DNA of 23,778 bases from an uncultured Collinsella sp. (lineage in GTDB: Bacteria > Actinomycetota > Coriobacteriia > Coriobacteriales > Coriobacteriaceae): positions 1-23,778 of the forward strand of contig UROR01000022.1 of the NCBI GenBank assembly GCA_900549535.1, in the 5' to 3' direction. This document shows positions 7,140 through 13,365 of the stretch, in pieces (positions within the stretch are counted from its first letter, which is position 1; each line of letters begins with the position of its first letter). The notes below the pieces were generated by a model. That model did no database searches. It worked only from the letters and a program-made list of their open reading frames with translations, and was not told the DNA's origin. The translations under genes were made by a program, and so were the position numbers.

Positions 7140-8892
7140 GGTCTAGGTATCCTCTCACGTCTGCTTCGTAATACTCGATAATTTGCGGTCCTGCCGCGCC
7201 GAATTCGATAACGGTGTCTCCCACCAGGTCAAAGAGCGACTCGTTGATGCTGTCGACGAGCATGTCCTCGCTCTGCCCCGATTGCACTACCGCCGATTCC
7301 GCCTGTACTGCGTTGTGCTCGAGCAGCGCGCGGAGATAGGCGTCTGCGGCAGGCGTGAGTTCGTTCGTGGCGTCAGCGGGCGCAACGGCTGCGAACGCGG
7401 GCGTCGGCGCGAGAAGTGGTGCCACGACACCAAACTGTTTGGTGGATATGGTCGGCTCGTCGGTCAAGTCCTGCCGAATGGGTGTCACGACCGGTTCGAC
7501 AATCGCGTCGGTTACGGGCTCGGCTTCCGGTTGCCCTGAGTCCGCTGCCTCGGCTTCTGCGGACGCGCCGTCCTCGCGTTCCTCGTCGATCAAAAGCGCT
7601 TCACGCGTTTGCGCGGCGGCGCTCCGAATGTGCCCCAGCTGACTCAGATCGATATCGATCTTGACGGGCTGGTGTGCGGCGTCCCACGAAAGCCATGCCA
7701 CAATCTCGTCATCGATAATCTTGGCCAGATATTTGGGGACCTTTTCTTCCTTAAGGGGATGGGCGGGGTCCAGCGCCAGGCGCAGGCGTTGGTCGCAGGC
7801 GCGCATCATTTCACCGAGCTTGCTGCTCTTTTGCCTGCTACCGTGGATACGCATACATTCCCAAAAGCCGTTTTGGCAACGGTAGATATGGATGGGATCC
7901 AGGCGGTATTCGCAGTCCTCGTGGCGCTCGGGCGCAAAGAATACGGCCGAGGCAAACATGGTGTAGGGCATGGCCGTCTCCTCCCCAAATAAGCTCGCCA
8001 CGATGCCGGTCTTTCGGTGCGTGTCATAGTAGCGCGCCATACGGACATACACGGCGCACGCCACGTGGCGCAGATCGCGGTGGTGGCTGCGGTCAAGCCG
8101 CGAGTTACTTAGGTTGTACGTGGAGAGGGCGTTGATGGCGGCCATGAGTCGCTCCTCGCGCACCTCATCGGGCGGAAGGGGGAGCGTGGGCTCGGAGGTT
8201 TTGCGACGCTTAGGGGTCTGGCCGGACGGTGCCGGTGCTGGTACAAGGTCTCGTGCCGCGCGCCGCAGCTCGATAAGGGCGTTATCGAACATGACGGTTT
8301 TAGAGTCTCGAAGCAGCTTGGGATCGAGCCCGTGGAACACGGCGTAATCCTGCAGCCACACGCGTGCAAATCGGTCGATGCCGGGCTCGAAGGCGCGATA
8401 GACATCCCAAAAAGCCTTGATCTTGTTAAAACCATCGAGCGGGTCATCTACGCCAATGCCGCAAATCAGCTCATAGAGATACAGAAAGGCAAAGGACGTA
8501 GACGTTTCCTCGACGGTTCCGCGGCGCACTTGGGCACGCCAGGTAAAGTAGCCGCGCAGCTGCCGGTCGCTCATGGCGTTGTAGGTGGGAAAGTATGACT
8601 TAAAGGTGCCGTTGTAGGGGCAGTCGTCCTCAAAATCGGCCATCAGCAAGCCTTGGCGGTAGAAAAGCTCGGCCTCCGATAGCCAGCGGCCCGCGCCGCC
8701 CTCGGGGTCTTCTTGCCAACGCGATATCTCACGCATTTTGCGGTACTGGTCGGGGAGGAAGTTCTGCATCTGTCGGCCGGTTTTGAGAATCGGCTCGTCT
8801 GCGTAGATTTCGTTTGAGAAGCGGGCGGACTGATGGGTCCGGGCCTCGGCCATAATGCGCTCGATGAGCATCTTGATGTCCTGGTCGGCCAC
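7132..8892 (-). CDS. TerB_N/TerB_C domain protein, first gene of the ATPase-helicase operon
   Basis: 586 aa from a GTG at 8890-8892 with GAGGAGGAG directly upstream. Residues about 40-220 match TerB_N: W at 59, then the block with YRQGLLMADFEDDCPY, FPTYNAMSDRQLRGYFTWR and SFAFLYLYELICGIGVDD. The C-terminal 60 residues match TerB_C, with DSINESLFDLVGDTVIEF followed by an acidic tail. The middle (about 430-520) is acidic and Ala/Glu/Pro-rich and is probably a flexible linker. TerB-related domains are small helical modules known from tellurite-resistance-type stress systems, where they are thought to bind metal or act as scaffolds; no catalytic residues are evident. As the first gene of an operon with an ATPase and a helicase it may be the sensor or scaffold of the complex. 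Function is not established. Confidence 0.85.
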   Translation of the reverse strand: MADQDIKMLIERIMAEARTHQSARFSNEIYADEPILKTGRQMQNFLPDQYRKMREISRWQEDPEGGAGRWLSEAELFYRQGLLMADFEDDCPYNGTFKSYFPTYNAMSDRQLRGYFTWRAQVRRGTVEETSTSFAFLYLYELICGIGVDDPLDGFNKIKAFWDVYRAFEPGIDRFARVWLQDYAVFHGLDPKLLRDSKTVMFDNALIELRRAARDLVPAPAPSGQTPKRRKTSEPTLPLPPDEVREERLMAAINALSTYNLSNSRLDRSHHRDLRHVACAVYVRMARYYDTHRKTGIVASLFGEETAMPYTMFASAVFFAPERHEDCEYRLDPIHIYRCQNGFWECMRIHGSRQKSSKLGEMMRACDQRLRLALDPAHPLKEEKVPKYLAKIIDDEIVAWLSWDAAHQPVKIDIDLSQLGHIRSAAAQTREALLIDEEREDGASAEAEAADSGQPEAEPVTDAIVEPVVTPIRQDLTDEPTISTKQFGVVAPLLAPTPAFAAVAPADATNELTPAADAYLRALLEHNAVQAESAVVQSGQSEDMLVDSINESLFDLVGDTVIEFGAAGPQIIEYYEADVRGYLDHE

Positions 8893-8928
8893 CGCTCCTC
8901 CTCTCGAACGCAGCTACGGTGACCTCAT

Positions 8929-8937
8929 ATCATAGCA
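8929..8937 (-). promoter_or_regulatory. Extended -10 promoter for the TerB_N operon
   Basis: On the minus strand the sequence reads TGCTATGAT, an extended -10 (TGN plus TATGAT, 5 of 6 to consensus). A start about 7 bases on would give a leader of roughly 30 bases before the GTG at 8892. No clear -35 is seen, which is acceptable for an extended -10. Confidence 0.45.
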
Positions 8938-8979
8938 CAGCATCAAACAGGTGTTCGAGATACCGCTGCGTTGATAGAT

Positions 8980-9696
8980 TTAGAACAGGAGGGCGTAGAT
9001 GACGGCGATGACGACGGAGGGAAGCATATTGGCCGTGCGGAAGGTCTGAGGACGGATGAGGTTGACGCCGACGCAGAAGATGAGCATGGAGCCTACGAGC
9101 GAAAGGCTGTCGAGGGCTGCCGTGGTCATGATGGGGGAGAGTGCGCCGGCAAACAGCGTGATCGTCCCCTGGAACACGGCGACGGGCAGGGCGGAGAAAA
9201 TGCAGCCGCGGCCGAGCGACGCCGTCATGGTGCAGACGATGATGCAGTCCAGTGCGCCCTTGAGGGCAAGCGTTGACCAGTCGCCGAGCAGGCCGTCCTG
9301 GATCGATCCCACAATGGCCATGGCGCCGATGCACACGGTAAGTGAAGTCGAGACAAAAGCGTTGGTGAACCCGTTATCGCCCTCACTGCCAGTCTTGCGC
9401 TTGAGCCATTCGCCAAGGTTCTCGATGGCGGCCTCCAAGTTGACGGCCTCGCCGATGAGCGAGCCGAGGGCGAACGAGACGATGAGCATGGTGGTACCGG
9501 TGGTCGCTAGTGCCTTTCCATCGATGATGAGCATCTTTTGCATGGTGCCGCCCAGGCCGATAAACAGGACGCACAGCCCCGATGCTTTCATGAGCGTGTC
9601 TTGGATGCGCGGTGTAATGAAGCGGCCGCCCGCTAATCCCAAAAGACCGCCCGCAATCAAAAGCACAACGTTGATGATTGTTCCCAAGCCCGGCAT
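8980..9696 (-). CDS. DUF554 family integral membrane protein
   Basis: 238 aa from the ATG at 9694-9696. GGGAGG lies 4-5 bases upstream, and translation from this codon gives the family N-terminus MPGLGTIINVVLLIAGGLLG. The protein is almost entirely hydrophobic, with about six to seven membrane spans. It shows the DUF554 landmarks: an early Gly-rich helix, LCVLFIGLGGTMQ and CIGAMAIVGSIQDGL. DUF554 (YdfK/YqgA-like) proteins sit in the cytoplasmic membrane and have no settled function; a transport role is often assumed. It stands alone, between the surface-protein cluster upstream and the TerB_N operon downstream on the same strand. Confidence 0.85.
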   Translation of the reverse strand: MPGLGTIINVVLLIAGGLLGLAGGRFITPRIQDTLMKASGLCVLFIGLGGTMQKMLIIDGKALATTGTTMLIVSFALGSLIGEAVNLEAAIENLGEWLKRKTGSEGDNGFTNAFVSTSLTVCIGAMAIVGSIQDGLLGDWSTLALKGALDCIIVCTMTASLGRGCIFSALPVAVFQGTITLFAGALSPIMTTAALDSLSLVGSMLIFCVGVNLIRPQTFRTANMLPSVVIAVIYALLF

Positions 9697-9713
9697 GAGC
9701 CCTCCCGTATTGA

Positions 9714-9726
9714 TGCCAACGTGGCA
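9714..9726. promoter_or_regulatory. Small palindrome upstream of the DUF554 gene
   Basis: TGCCA-ACG-TGGCA is a perfect 5+3+5 inverted repeat 18 bases upstream of the start codon. A further TGCCAC half-site lies on the minus strand near 9782-9787. A candidate promoter further up on the minus strand reads TTGCTA, 17 bases, TATTAG (each 4 of 6 to consensus). The palindrome would then lie in the early transcribed region and could be an operator. Weak evidence. Confidence 0.25.
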
Positions 9727-9814
9727 ATCGTAGCAGAGTGGAATGCGAGGTACATCGCGACTCATCTAATACGTTATATAAGTGGCATTAGCAACGACGC
9801 GCAGCATTTAAGCC

Positions 9815-11245
9815 TCAGGTGGTTGTCGGGACATAGGGATAGTATTCAAAGCGCAGTGTCATAAGCCGCTGTGGGGATTCAATAGCCGCGGCAATGATAT
9901 TGGCATCGCGGGCACGATCAAACCCTTCGAGCTCGATCTGGTACGAGACGTCTTGCATAATGTCCAGACGTCGCCAGGCTAGGAGTGTGTCACCATCGAA
10001 TTCCAAGGTCTTGCCTCCGTCTGGAGCAACGGCGTATAGACGCAGCTTGGCGGTGGTTGCAGGGTCGACAACTGTGACCTTTTTAATTTCGTTTCGAGTA
10101 TTCTTGGCGCCCAACAAGGTGAGCAGTGTTGGGGCCACGACCTCGCCCGATGGCAAAAAGACGACTTCGATGGATTCAGGAAATGCGATGATGGCCGACT
10201 TACGGACGGGCTGATTGGCGGCGGCAACTTCGATGTTCGCAGCGTCGATGACCTCTGTGTGGTCGAGCGCGGCAAGCACGCAGCAGTTACCTTCATCGAT
10301 CTCTTGAGGATCAGCAAGCCCCAGACTGTCCGCGAGCTCGGGATCGTTTGGATCGGTAGCGGGCTCATTCGGTGCTTCGAAAGAAGCTGGGACGCTGTTT
10401 GTCGGCGGCGGCGTGTCGCCCGCATCTGCTTCTTTGTCCGCGCCCTCTTCTTGTATGGTTGCGTTGATGGGTTCGTCGTTTGAGGGGAGCGTCTTGGCGT
10501 CAAACGCGGAGGGGAGAATTCCGATGGCTCCGGATCCGTTCCATTCCATTTCGAGAAGCGCCGGGTCGGCAAGAATGCGTTGCCTGCTTTGCGCGTGGGC
10601 ATCGATTTCAATAGGGCCTGCCTCTATCCCTCGTGTAACGCTGAGTGATCCGGCTGGCTTCTCGAAATGAGCGTCTGTGTCTTTGGCGCTGACGGCGTAG
10701 AACAGCAGGGACGCTTCTCCCGCCGCGATGGCATCGGTGCCGGCTTTGGTCAGCCGCAACGATGCCGTGAATGAGAGGGTGGGCTGCGTGTCGTCTGCAT
10801 TCGCGGCGGCGCAGCCCAGACATATACCGCCTCCTTTCTCAAAAAACGTACCGTCGAAGGCGACCTTCGCTCCGTTCGCCGAGTCATCGACCGAAGCGAT
10901 GTCGATGCGCAGCTCTAAATTGCATGGATCGCCATCTGCATCGAGCACAACCGAGCGCCACGTGCAGACGGCGCACCCCGCCTGGGAGCCGTTTGCCTTG
11001 TTCGAACGATTGATATCCACGACTATCGAGCCGTCCGTATTACGACGAAGGCATCCCGAGGTCGAGATTGCGGCCTGTGCGATCGAAAAACGCTTGCACG
11101 CAATGGCGCTCGACGGATTTGGTGCGGAACTTAGGGCTGCTGGTAAGGAGTCTGCCATGACGGGAGTCGCCCAAGCGGCGACAGGCGTTCCGGTTGCGAG
11201 CGCGCCGCAGAGTGCGACGACGGGCAAAAGGTTCTTCGATGCCAT
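9815..11245 (-). CDS. Secreted two-lobed beta-rich protein with CxxC motifs, last gene of surface cluster
   Basis: 476 aa. The ATG at 11243-11245 has AAGGAG upstream. The N-terminus is a signal peptide (LLPVVALCGALATGTPVAAW core, cleavage probably after residues 26-31). The N-terminal lobe (about 50-200) carries C50, C65, CAVC 91-94, C108 and CLGC 132-135. An acidic, Pro-rich linker spans about 255-305. A CC pair at 311-312 opens the C-terminal lobe (about 310-476), whose layout (FPESIEVVFLPSGEVVAPT, then KKVTVVD, then WRRLDI) resembles that of the 199-aa protein two genes upstream (IPFVAKADGTLQGPS, then VTNMKIDAMNTW). There is no LPxTG-type signal or C-terminal membrane helix, so it is released or held by a partner. 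It follows the LAQTG gene by 18 bases. No family was recognised and the function is unknown. Confidence 0.8.
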   Translation of the reverse strand: MASKNLLPVVALCGALATGTPVAAWATPVMADSLPAALSSAPNPSSAIACKRFSIAQAAISTSGCLRRNTDGSIVVDINRSNKANGSQAGCAVCTWRSVVLDADGDPCNLELRIDIASVDDSANGAKVAFDGTFFEKGGGICLGCAAANADDTQPTLSFTASLRLTKAGTDAIAAGEASLLFYAVSAKDTDAHFEKPAGSLSVTRGIEAGPIEIDAHAQSRQRILADPALLEMEWNGSGAIGILPSAFDAKTLPSNDEPINATIQEEGADKEADAGDTPPPTNSVPASFEAPNEPATDPNDPELADSLGLADPQEIDEGNCCVLAALDHTEVIDAANIEVAAANQPVRKSAIIAFPESIEVVFLPSGEVVAPTLLTLLGAKNTRNEIKKVTVVDPATTAKLRLYAVAPDGGKTLEFDGDTLLAWRRLDIMQDVSYQIELEGFDRARDANIIAAAIESPQRLMTLRFEYYPYVPTTT

Positions 11246-11263
11246 GGGGTCTCCTTAACTAAT

Positions 11264-11545
11264 TTAGTGCGGCCTGTCCGTGTTTTGTTTCTGGCTGCGT
11301 TTGATGTGCAGACCGAGGCCGGCGGTTCCCGCGCCTGCTGCTGTGGCGCCTGCTGCCAAGAGCCATCGTCTGTCGCCTGTCTGCGCCAGCGGTTCCTCGC
11401 GGTCGCCGCGGTCGAGCTCCGAGAGGTCGACCGTCACTTGCGTGGCGGCCTGCGCCTGTTCTTGCTGGGCAAAGGCCATGGCTGGCCCAAACGCTAGGAT
11501 GCTGACGACGGCGGCCAGGGCGACGGCCTTATGCCGTGTGCGCAC
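11264..11545 (-). CDS. Minimal sortase-anchored surface protein (LAQTG signal)
   Basis: 93 aa. The GTG at 11543-11545 was chosen because the protein then opens with a classic signal peptide (VRTRHK, a hydrophobic core, AMAFA cleavage region); it overlaps the end of the upstream gene by 17 bases and has only a weak ribosome site, pointing to coupling. The mature part is only about 35-40 residues, rich in Gln, Asp and Glu. Next come LAQTGD, a 20-residue Gly/Ala-rich membrane helix and a basic tail (HIKRSQK), which is a full cell-wall sorting signal with LAQTG in place of LPXTG. Sortase would cleave between T and G and attach it to the wall or to a neighbouring subunit. No sortase gene is in the window. 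With such a short ectodomain it is more likely an anchor or base subunit than an adhesin. Confidence 0.8.
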   Translation of the reverse strand: MRTRHKAVALAAVVSILAFGPAMAFAQQEQAQAATQVTVDLSELDRGDREEPLAQTGDRRWLLAAGATAAGAGTAGLGLHIKRSQKQNTDRPH

Positions 11546-12128
11546 CGGGCTCGACCGTCCAGGTAATCGTTGCAACCTGATCGCCTTCGCCGGTTACGCG
11601 GAAGATGTCGCGCGTGACGCGGGCGACGTTTCCGCTTGTCTTGAGCTTAATTTTGTCCGCGCCGCCGGCAATGCCCTGGTAGCCCATGTCGAAGGCTGCA
11701 TTCTTGGAAAGATCGAGGCCCGTTCCTTGCATTGCGGCGCTGGCGTTCTGGAGTGCGCCGTCGGGGCCGACCTTAAAGTCGATGGAGTTCTGCGCGGTTC
11801 CGGCCTTGGCGTCGGCGGCAATGGTCCAGGTGTTCATGGCGTCGATCTTCATGTTGGTGACATGGATGCCGTAGGCCGAATGATTGTCGATGGTGGTCGC
11901 GTCTTCTGAGGGGCCCTGAAGCGTGCCGTCGGCCTTGGCGACGAAGGGAATAACCGTCGGAACTTTGAACTCAACGTTGTCGATCTCGGTCCTGACCATT
12001 ACCTTCGTGGTTCCAACGCGCCCGGCCGCCATAGCTGGCGTCGGGGCGGCGCCCATTGCGAGTGCGAGCGCGAGCCCTGCGCCCACGACGAGCGCTCTGG
12101 CTCCGTTCATGTTCCTGGTGATGTTCAT
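11529..12128 (-). CDS. Secreted beta-sandwich surface protein
   Basis: 199 aa. The ATG at 12126-12128 has AAAGGA at proper spacing. A signal peptide covers residues 1-35 (core VVGAGLALALAMGAAP, cleavage near MAA-GRV). The mature part has alternating beta-type sequence with the pattern VPTVIPFVAKADGTLQGPS, then NHSAYGIHVTNMKIDAMNTW, and ends with a strand-like TITWTVEP. There are no cysteines and no sorting signal. The same pattern recurs in the C-terminal lobe of the 476-aa protein downstream, which suggests a shared domain. Secreted proteins of this general look, grouped with a membrane-anchored partner, are common in anaerobic Gram-positives, but I cannot name a family. It could be the main repeating subunit of a surface structure; that is inference. 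Confidence 0.8.
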   Translation of the reverse strand: MNITRNMNGARALVVGAGLALALAMGAAPTPAMAAGRVGTTKVMVRTEIDNVEFKVPTVIPFVAKADGTLQGPSEDATTIDNHSAYGIHVTNMKIDAMNTWTIAADAKAGTAQNSIDFKVGPDGALQNASAAMQGTGLDLSKNAAFDMGYQGIAGGADKIKLKTSGNVARVTRDIFRVTGEGDQVATITWTVEPGAHTA

Positions 12129-12148
12129 GGTCGTTCCTTTCTATTCGC

Positions 12149-12165
12149 CGCGGGCCGTCCCCGCG
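12149..12165 (-). other. GC hairpin upstream of the secreted beta-sandwich gene
   Basis: CGCGGG pairs with CCCGCG around a 5-base loop. It lies in the 89-base gap between two same-strand genes and 20 bases before the start codon at 12128, just ahead of the AAAGGA ribosome site. There is no U-tract, so a terminator is unlikely. It could be an RNA processing or stability element that sets the expression of the downstream genes apart. Confidence 0.35.
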
Positions 12166-12217
12166 ATGATTGGACGAATGCTGGTGAATTGCGTGCGGTG
12201 CTGCGTCGACCGGAAAG

Positions 12218-12727
12218 CTAGTTCTCGGCTTGCTCAACCCGTACCTTGACACGTGTCGGATTGCCGTGGCTGTCGAGGGTCTTGGCATCGAGTGCCTGGA
12301 TCTCGATGTACGCCTCGCCTTCTTTGATGTCGCCGGCGGGGCACGTCTCGATTGTCTTGCCGGTCTCGACCACACCGGATTCGTACATGGTCTCGTCGTT
12401 TTGGATGACGCGGAATCGCTGGGGAAATTTATTGTCTTGGACGTTTTGCACGTTGACGCGCAGCTTGCCGTCCTCCTGCAGCTGAGCGACCGGCGCGACC
12501 GAAATCGTCATCATGTTGTCGCGGACGATGGCGTCGAGCTCATCCTGGATTTCCTGGCGCGTTTTGCCCTCGGCCGTCGTAACCGAAGCGCCCGCCTCGG
12601 GTACGGGCCGCGACTGCCAAGTGTATAGTCCTACGGCGACAAGGGCGCAGACGATGGCCAGGCAGGCAACGATGAGCTTCTTGCGATGCCCCAGGCCTGC
12701 AAAGTGGGGCGGCTTCCTCGCGCTCAC
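12218..12727 (-). CDS. Membrane-anchored beta-sandwich protein of the surface cluster
   Basis: 169 aa from a GTG at 12725-12727. This codon overlaps the TGA of the 98-aa gene by 4 bases (GTGA), and the start puts a basic stretch (HRKK) just before a membrane helix (LIVACLAIVCALVAVGLYTW, residues about 18-38). A longer open frame upstream exists but only reads through the previous gene out of frame. After a polar spacer comes a domain of about 95 residues: MTISVAPVAQLQEDGKLRVNVQNV, then a central YESGVVETGKTIE and a final strand VKVRVEQ. The pattern of a substituent-like strand, a turn with SGxxxxGKxIE and a closing strand is known from small single-span surface proteins found next to secreted beta proteins in Gram-positives; I cannot name the family with certainty. 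It probably tethers or orders the secreted partners. Confidence 0.8.
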   Translation of the reverse strand: MSARKPPHFAGLGHRKKLIVACLAIVCALVAVGLYTWQSRPVPEAGASVTTAEGKTRQEIQDELDAIVRDNMMTISVAPVAQLQEDGKLRVNVQNVQDNKFPQRFRVIQNDETMYESGVVETGKTIETCPAGDIKEGEAYIEIQALDAKTLDSHGNPTRVKVRVEQAEN

Positions 12728-13020
12728 GCGGCATCCTTGGCAGTATAGACGCGCGCAAAGGTGGACGGGTCCGCTCCAAAGAGCATGTGAAGCATCAGGC
12801 GGCGCGAGTAGACGAGTTCTTCGAAGTCGGGAGGGAGCTCGATGTCGTGGATATGCGCGATGTGGTGGGCGAGCGCCGAGAACGACTCGGGGTCGCAGAT
12901 CACATCGGTAGTAACGTGGTAGACCGCCGTATCGGGGAATGCCTCTTCGTCGAAAGGCAGGAGATGGGGATCGTCGTCGACTTCGATGGCGATGCCGTAC
13001 TGGGGCCAGTAATATGCCAT
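12724..13020 (-). CDS. 98-aa protein resembling the C-terminal core of DUF559/PD-(D/E)XK-like proteins
   Basis: 98 aa. The ATG at 13018-13020 has GGGAGG at good spacing. The opening AYYWPQYGIAIEVDDDPH and the later VYHVTTDVICDPESF recall the strand order of DUF559-type PD-(D/E)XK domains (WP..., VEvD...H, then vlRvT). The Asp that normally precedes the first strand is Ala here, the domain has no N-terminal part, and a catalytic Lys is not evident, so an active nuclease is unlikely. No signal peptide or membrane helix is present, so it is cytoplasmic although it is the first gene of a cluster of exported proteins. It could be a degenerate relic, an adaptor or a regulator. The family match is by eye only. 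Confidence 0.7.
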   Translation of the reverse strand: MAYYWPQYGIAIEVDDDPHLLPFDEEAFPDTAVYHVTTDVICDPESFSALAHHIAHIHDIELPPDFEELVYSRRLMLHMLFGADPSTFARVYTAKDAA

Positions 13021-13040
13021 GGGAACCTCCCTGCTTCTGG

Positions 13041-13064
13041 GCCAAAACTTCTATTGGTTTTGGC
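13041..13064 (-). promoter_or_regulatory. Perfect 8-bp inverted repeat in the surface-cluster leader
   Basis: GCCAAAAC and GTTTTGGC flank an 8-base spacer. It lies 20 bases upstream of the start at 13020, outside the ribosome site. It may be a protein-binding operator or an RNA hairpin in the leader. Confidence 0.4.
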
Positions 13065-13092
13065 TGTCGACGCCGACCGTATCAGCCGCTAC

Positions 13093-13120
13093 TTGACCAA
13101 TTTCTGACCAAATGCTTGAC
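13093..13120. promoter_or_regulatory. Tandem TGACCAA repeats overlapping a -35 box
   Basis: TGACCAA occurs at 13094-13100 and again at 13105-13111, an 11-base period, and a partial third copy, TTGAC, lies at 13116-13120, which is also the -35 of the plus-strand promoter candidate. Spacing of one helical turn is typical of binding sites for a response regulator or another cooperative activator. Confidence 0.4.
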
Positions 13121-13143
13121 GGATTGGCGTCTTCGCAGATAAA
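13116..13143 (+). promoter_or_regulatory. Candidate promoter of the lactate dehydrogenase/Etf operon
   Basis: TTGACG (5 of 6) at 13116-13121, 16 bases, then GATAAA (4 of 6) at 13138-13143. Transcription would start near 13150 and give a leader of about 215 bases that contains the whole inverted repeat 13199-13333. Confidence 0.4.
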
Positions 13144-13198
13144 AGGCGGCAAAAAATACTTCAACTTTTTTCGAGCGACAATCGAGCGATCGGCGACG

Positions 13199-13333
13199 GC
13201 AGGGAGATATGTGTCAAAAGCATCGTCTGTCGAGGAAATCCAGCCGCTCACCGAATTACACGAACGTAAAAAACGCCAATTATGGAGACGGTCTCGAACA
13301 CGTCGACGAAACGATGCGGTAACATCTCCCTGC
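13199..13333 (+). ncRNA. Candidate structured 5' leader of the lactate dehydrogenase/Etf operon
   Basis: Three blocks pair in order across 135 bases: GCAGGGAGAT (13199-13208) with ATCTCCCTGC (13324-13333), GCATCGT (13220-13226) with ACGATGC (13311-13317), and TCGA (13230-13233) with TCGA (13303-13306). Short internal loops separate the blocks. The enclosed part holds a palindrome, GAGAC-G-GTCTC (13285-13295). The outer stem ends 20 bases before the ribosome site GGGGGAG (13354-13360). It does not match the FMN, T-box or other riboswitch cores that I know. A folded leader is inferred from pairing alone. Confidence 0.35.
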
Positions 13334-13365
13334 AAACACTGTAGTTAGCTAAAGGGGGAGTTCGC

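Larger units (their letters stand above)
13021..13365. other. 345-base divergent intergenic region
   Basis: This is the only stretch over 300 bases without a convincing gene. It separates the surface cluster (-) from the lactate dehydrogenase operon (+). It holds a hairpin near the minus-strand start (13041-13064), tandem TGACCAA repeats (13094-13120), a plus-strand promoter candidate (13116-13143), an 11-base direct repeat of TCGAGCGA near 13171-13190 and a long-range inverted repeat (13199-13333). Local base composition is more AT-rich than the flanking genes. Two short open frames cross it on opposite strands but neither has a convincing start. Confidence 0.6.

Noticed and set aside
3274..8892. 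A complete BREX system
   Set aside because: Only the ATPase and helicase families are shared. No PglX, PglZ, PglW, BrxA, BrxB or BrxC-like gene is present, and both flanks are occupied by unrelated genes.
12728..13045. An N-terminal extension of the 169-aa membrane protein up to 13045
   Set aside because: It overlaps the 98-aa gene in another frame. The GTG at 12727 gives a natural membrane anchor and a coupled GTGA start.
13051..13348. Two short open frames (94 residues minus, 78 residues plus) in the divergent region
   Set aside because: Neither has a convincing ribosome site or known pattern, they overlap each other, and the sequence is better explained by regulatory repeats.
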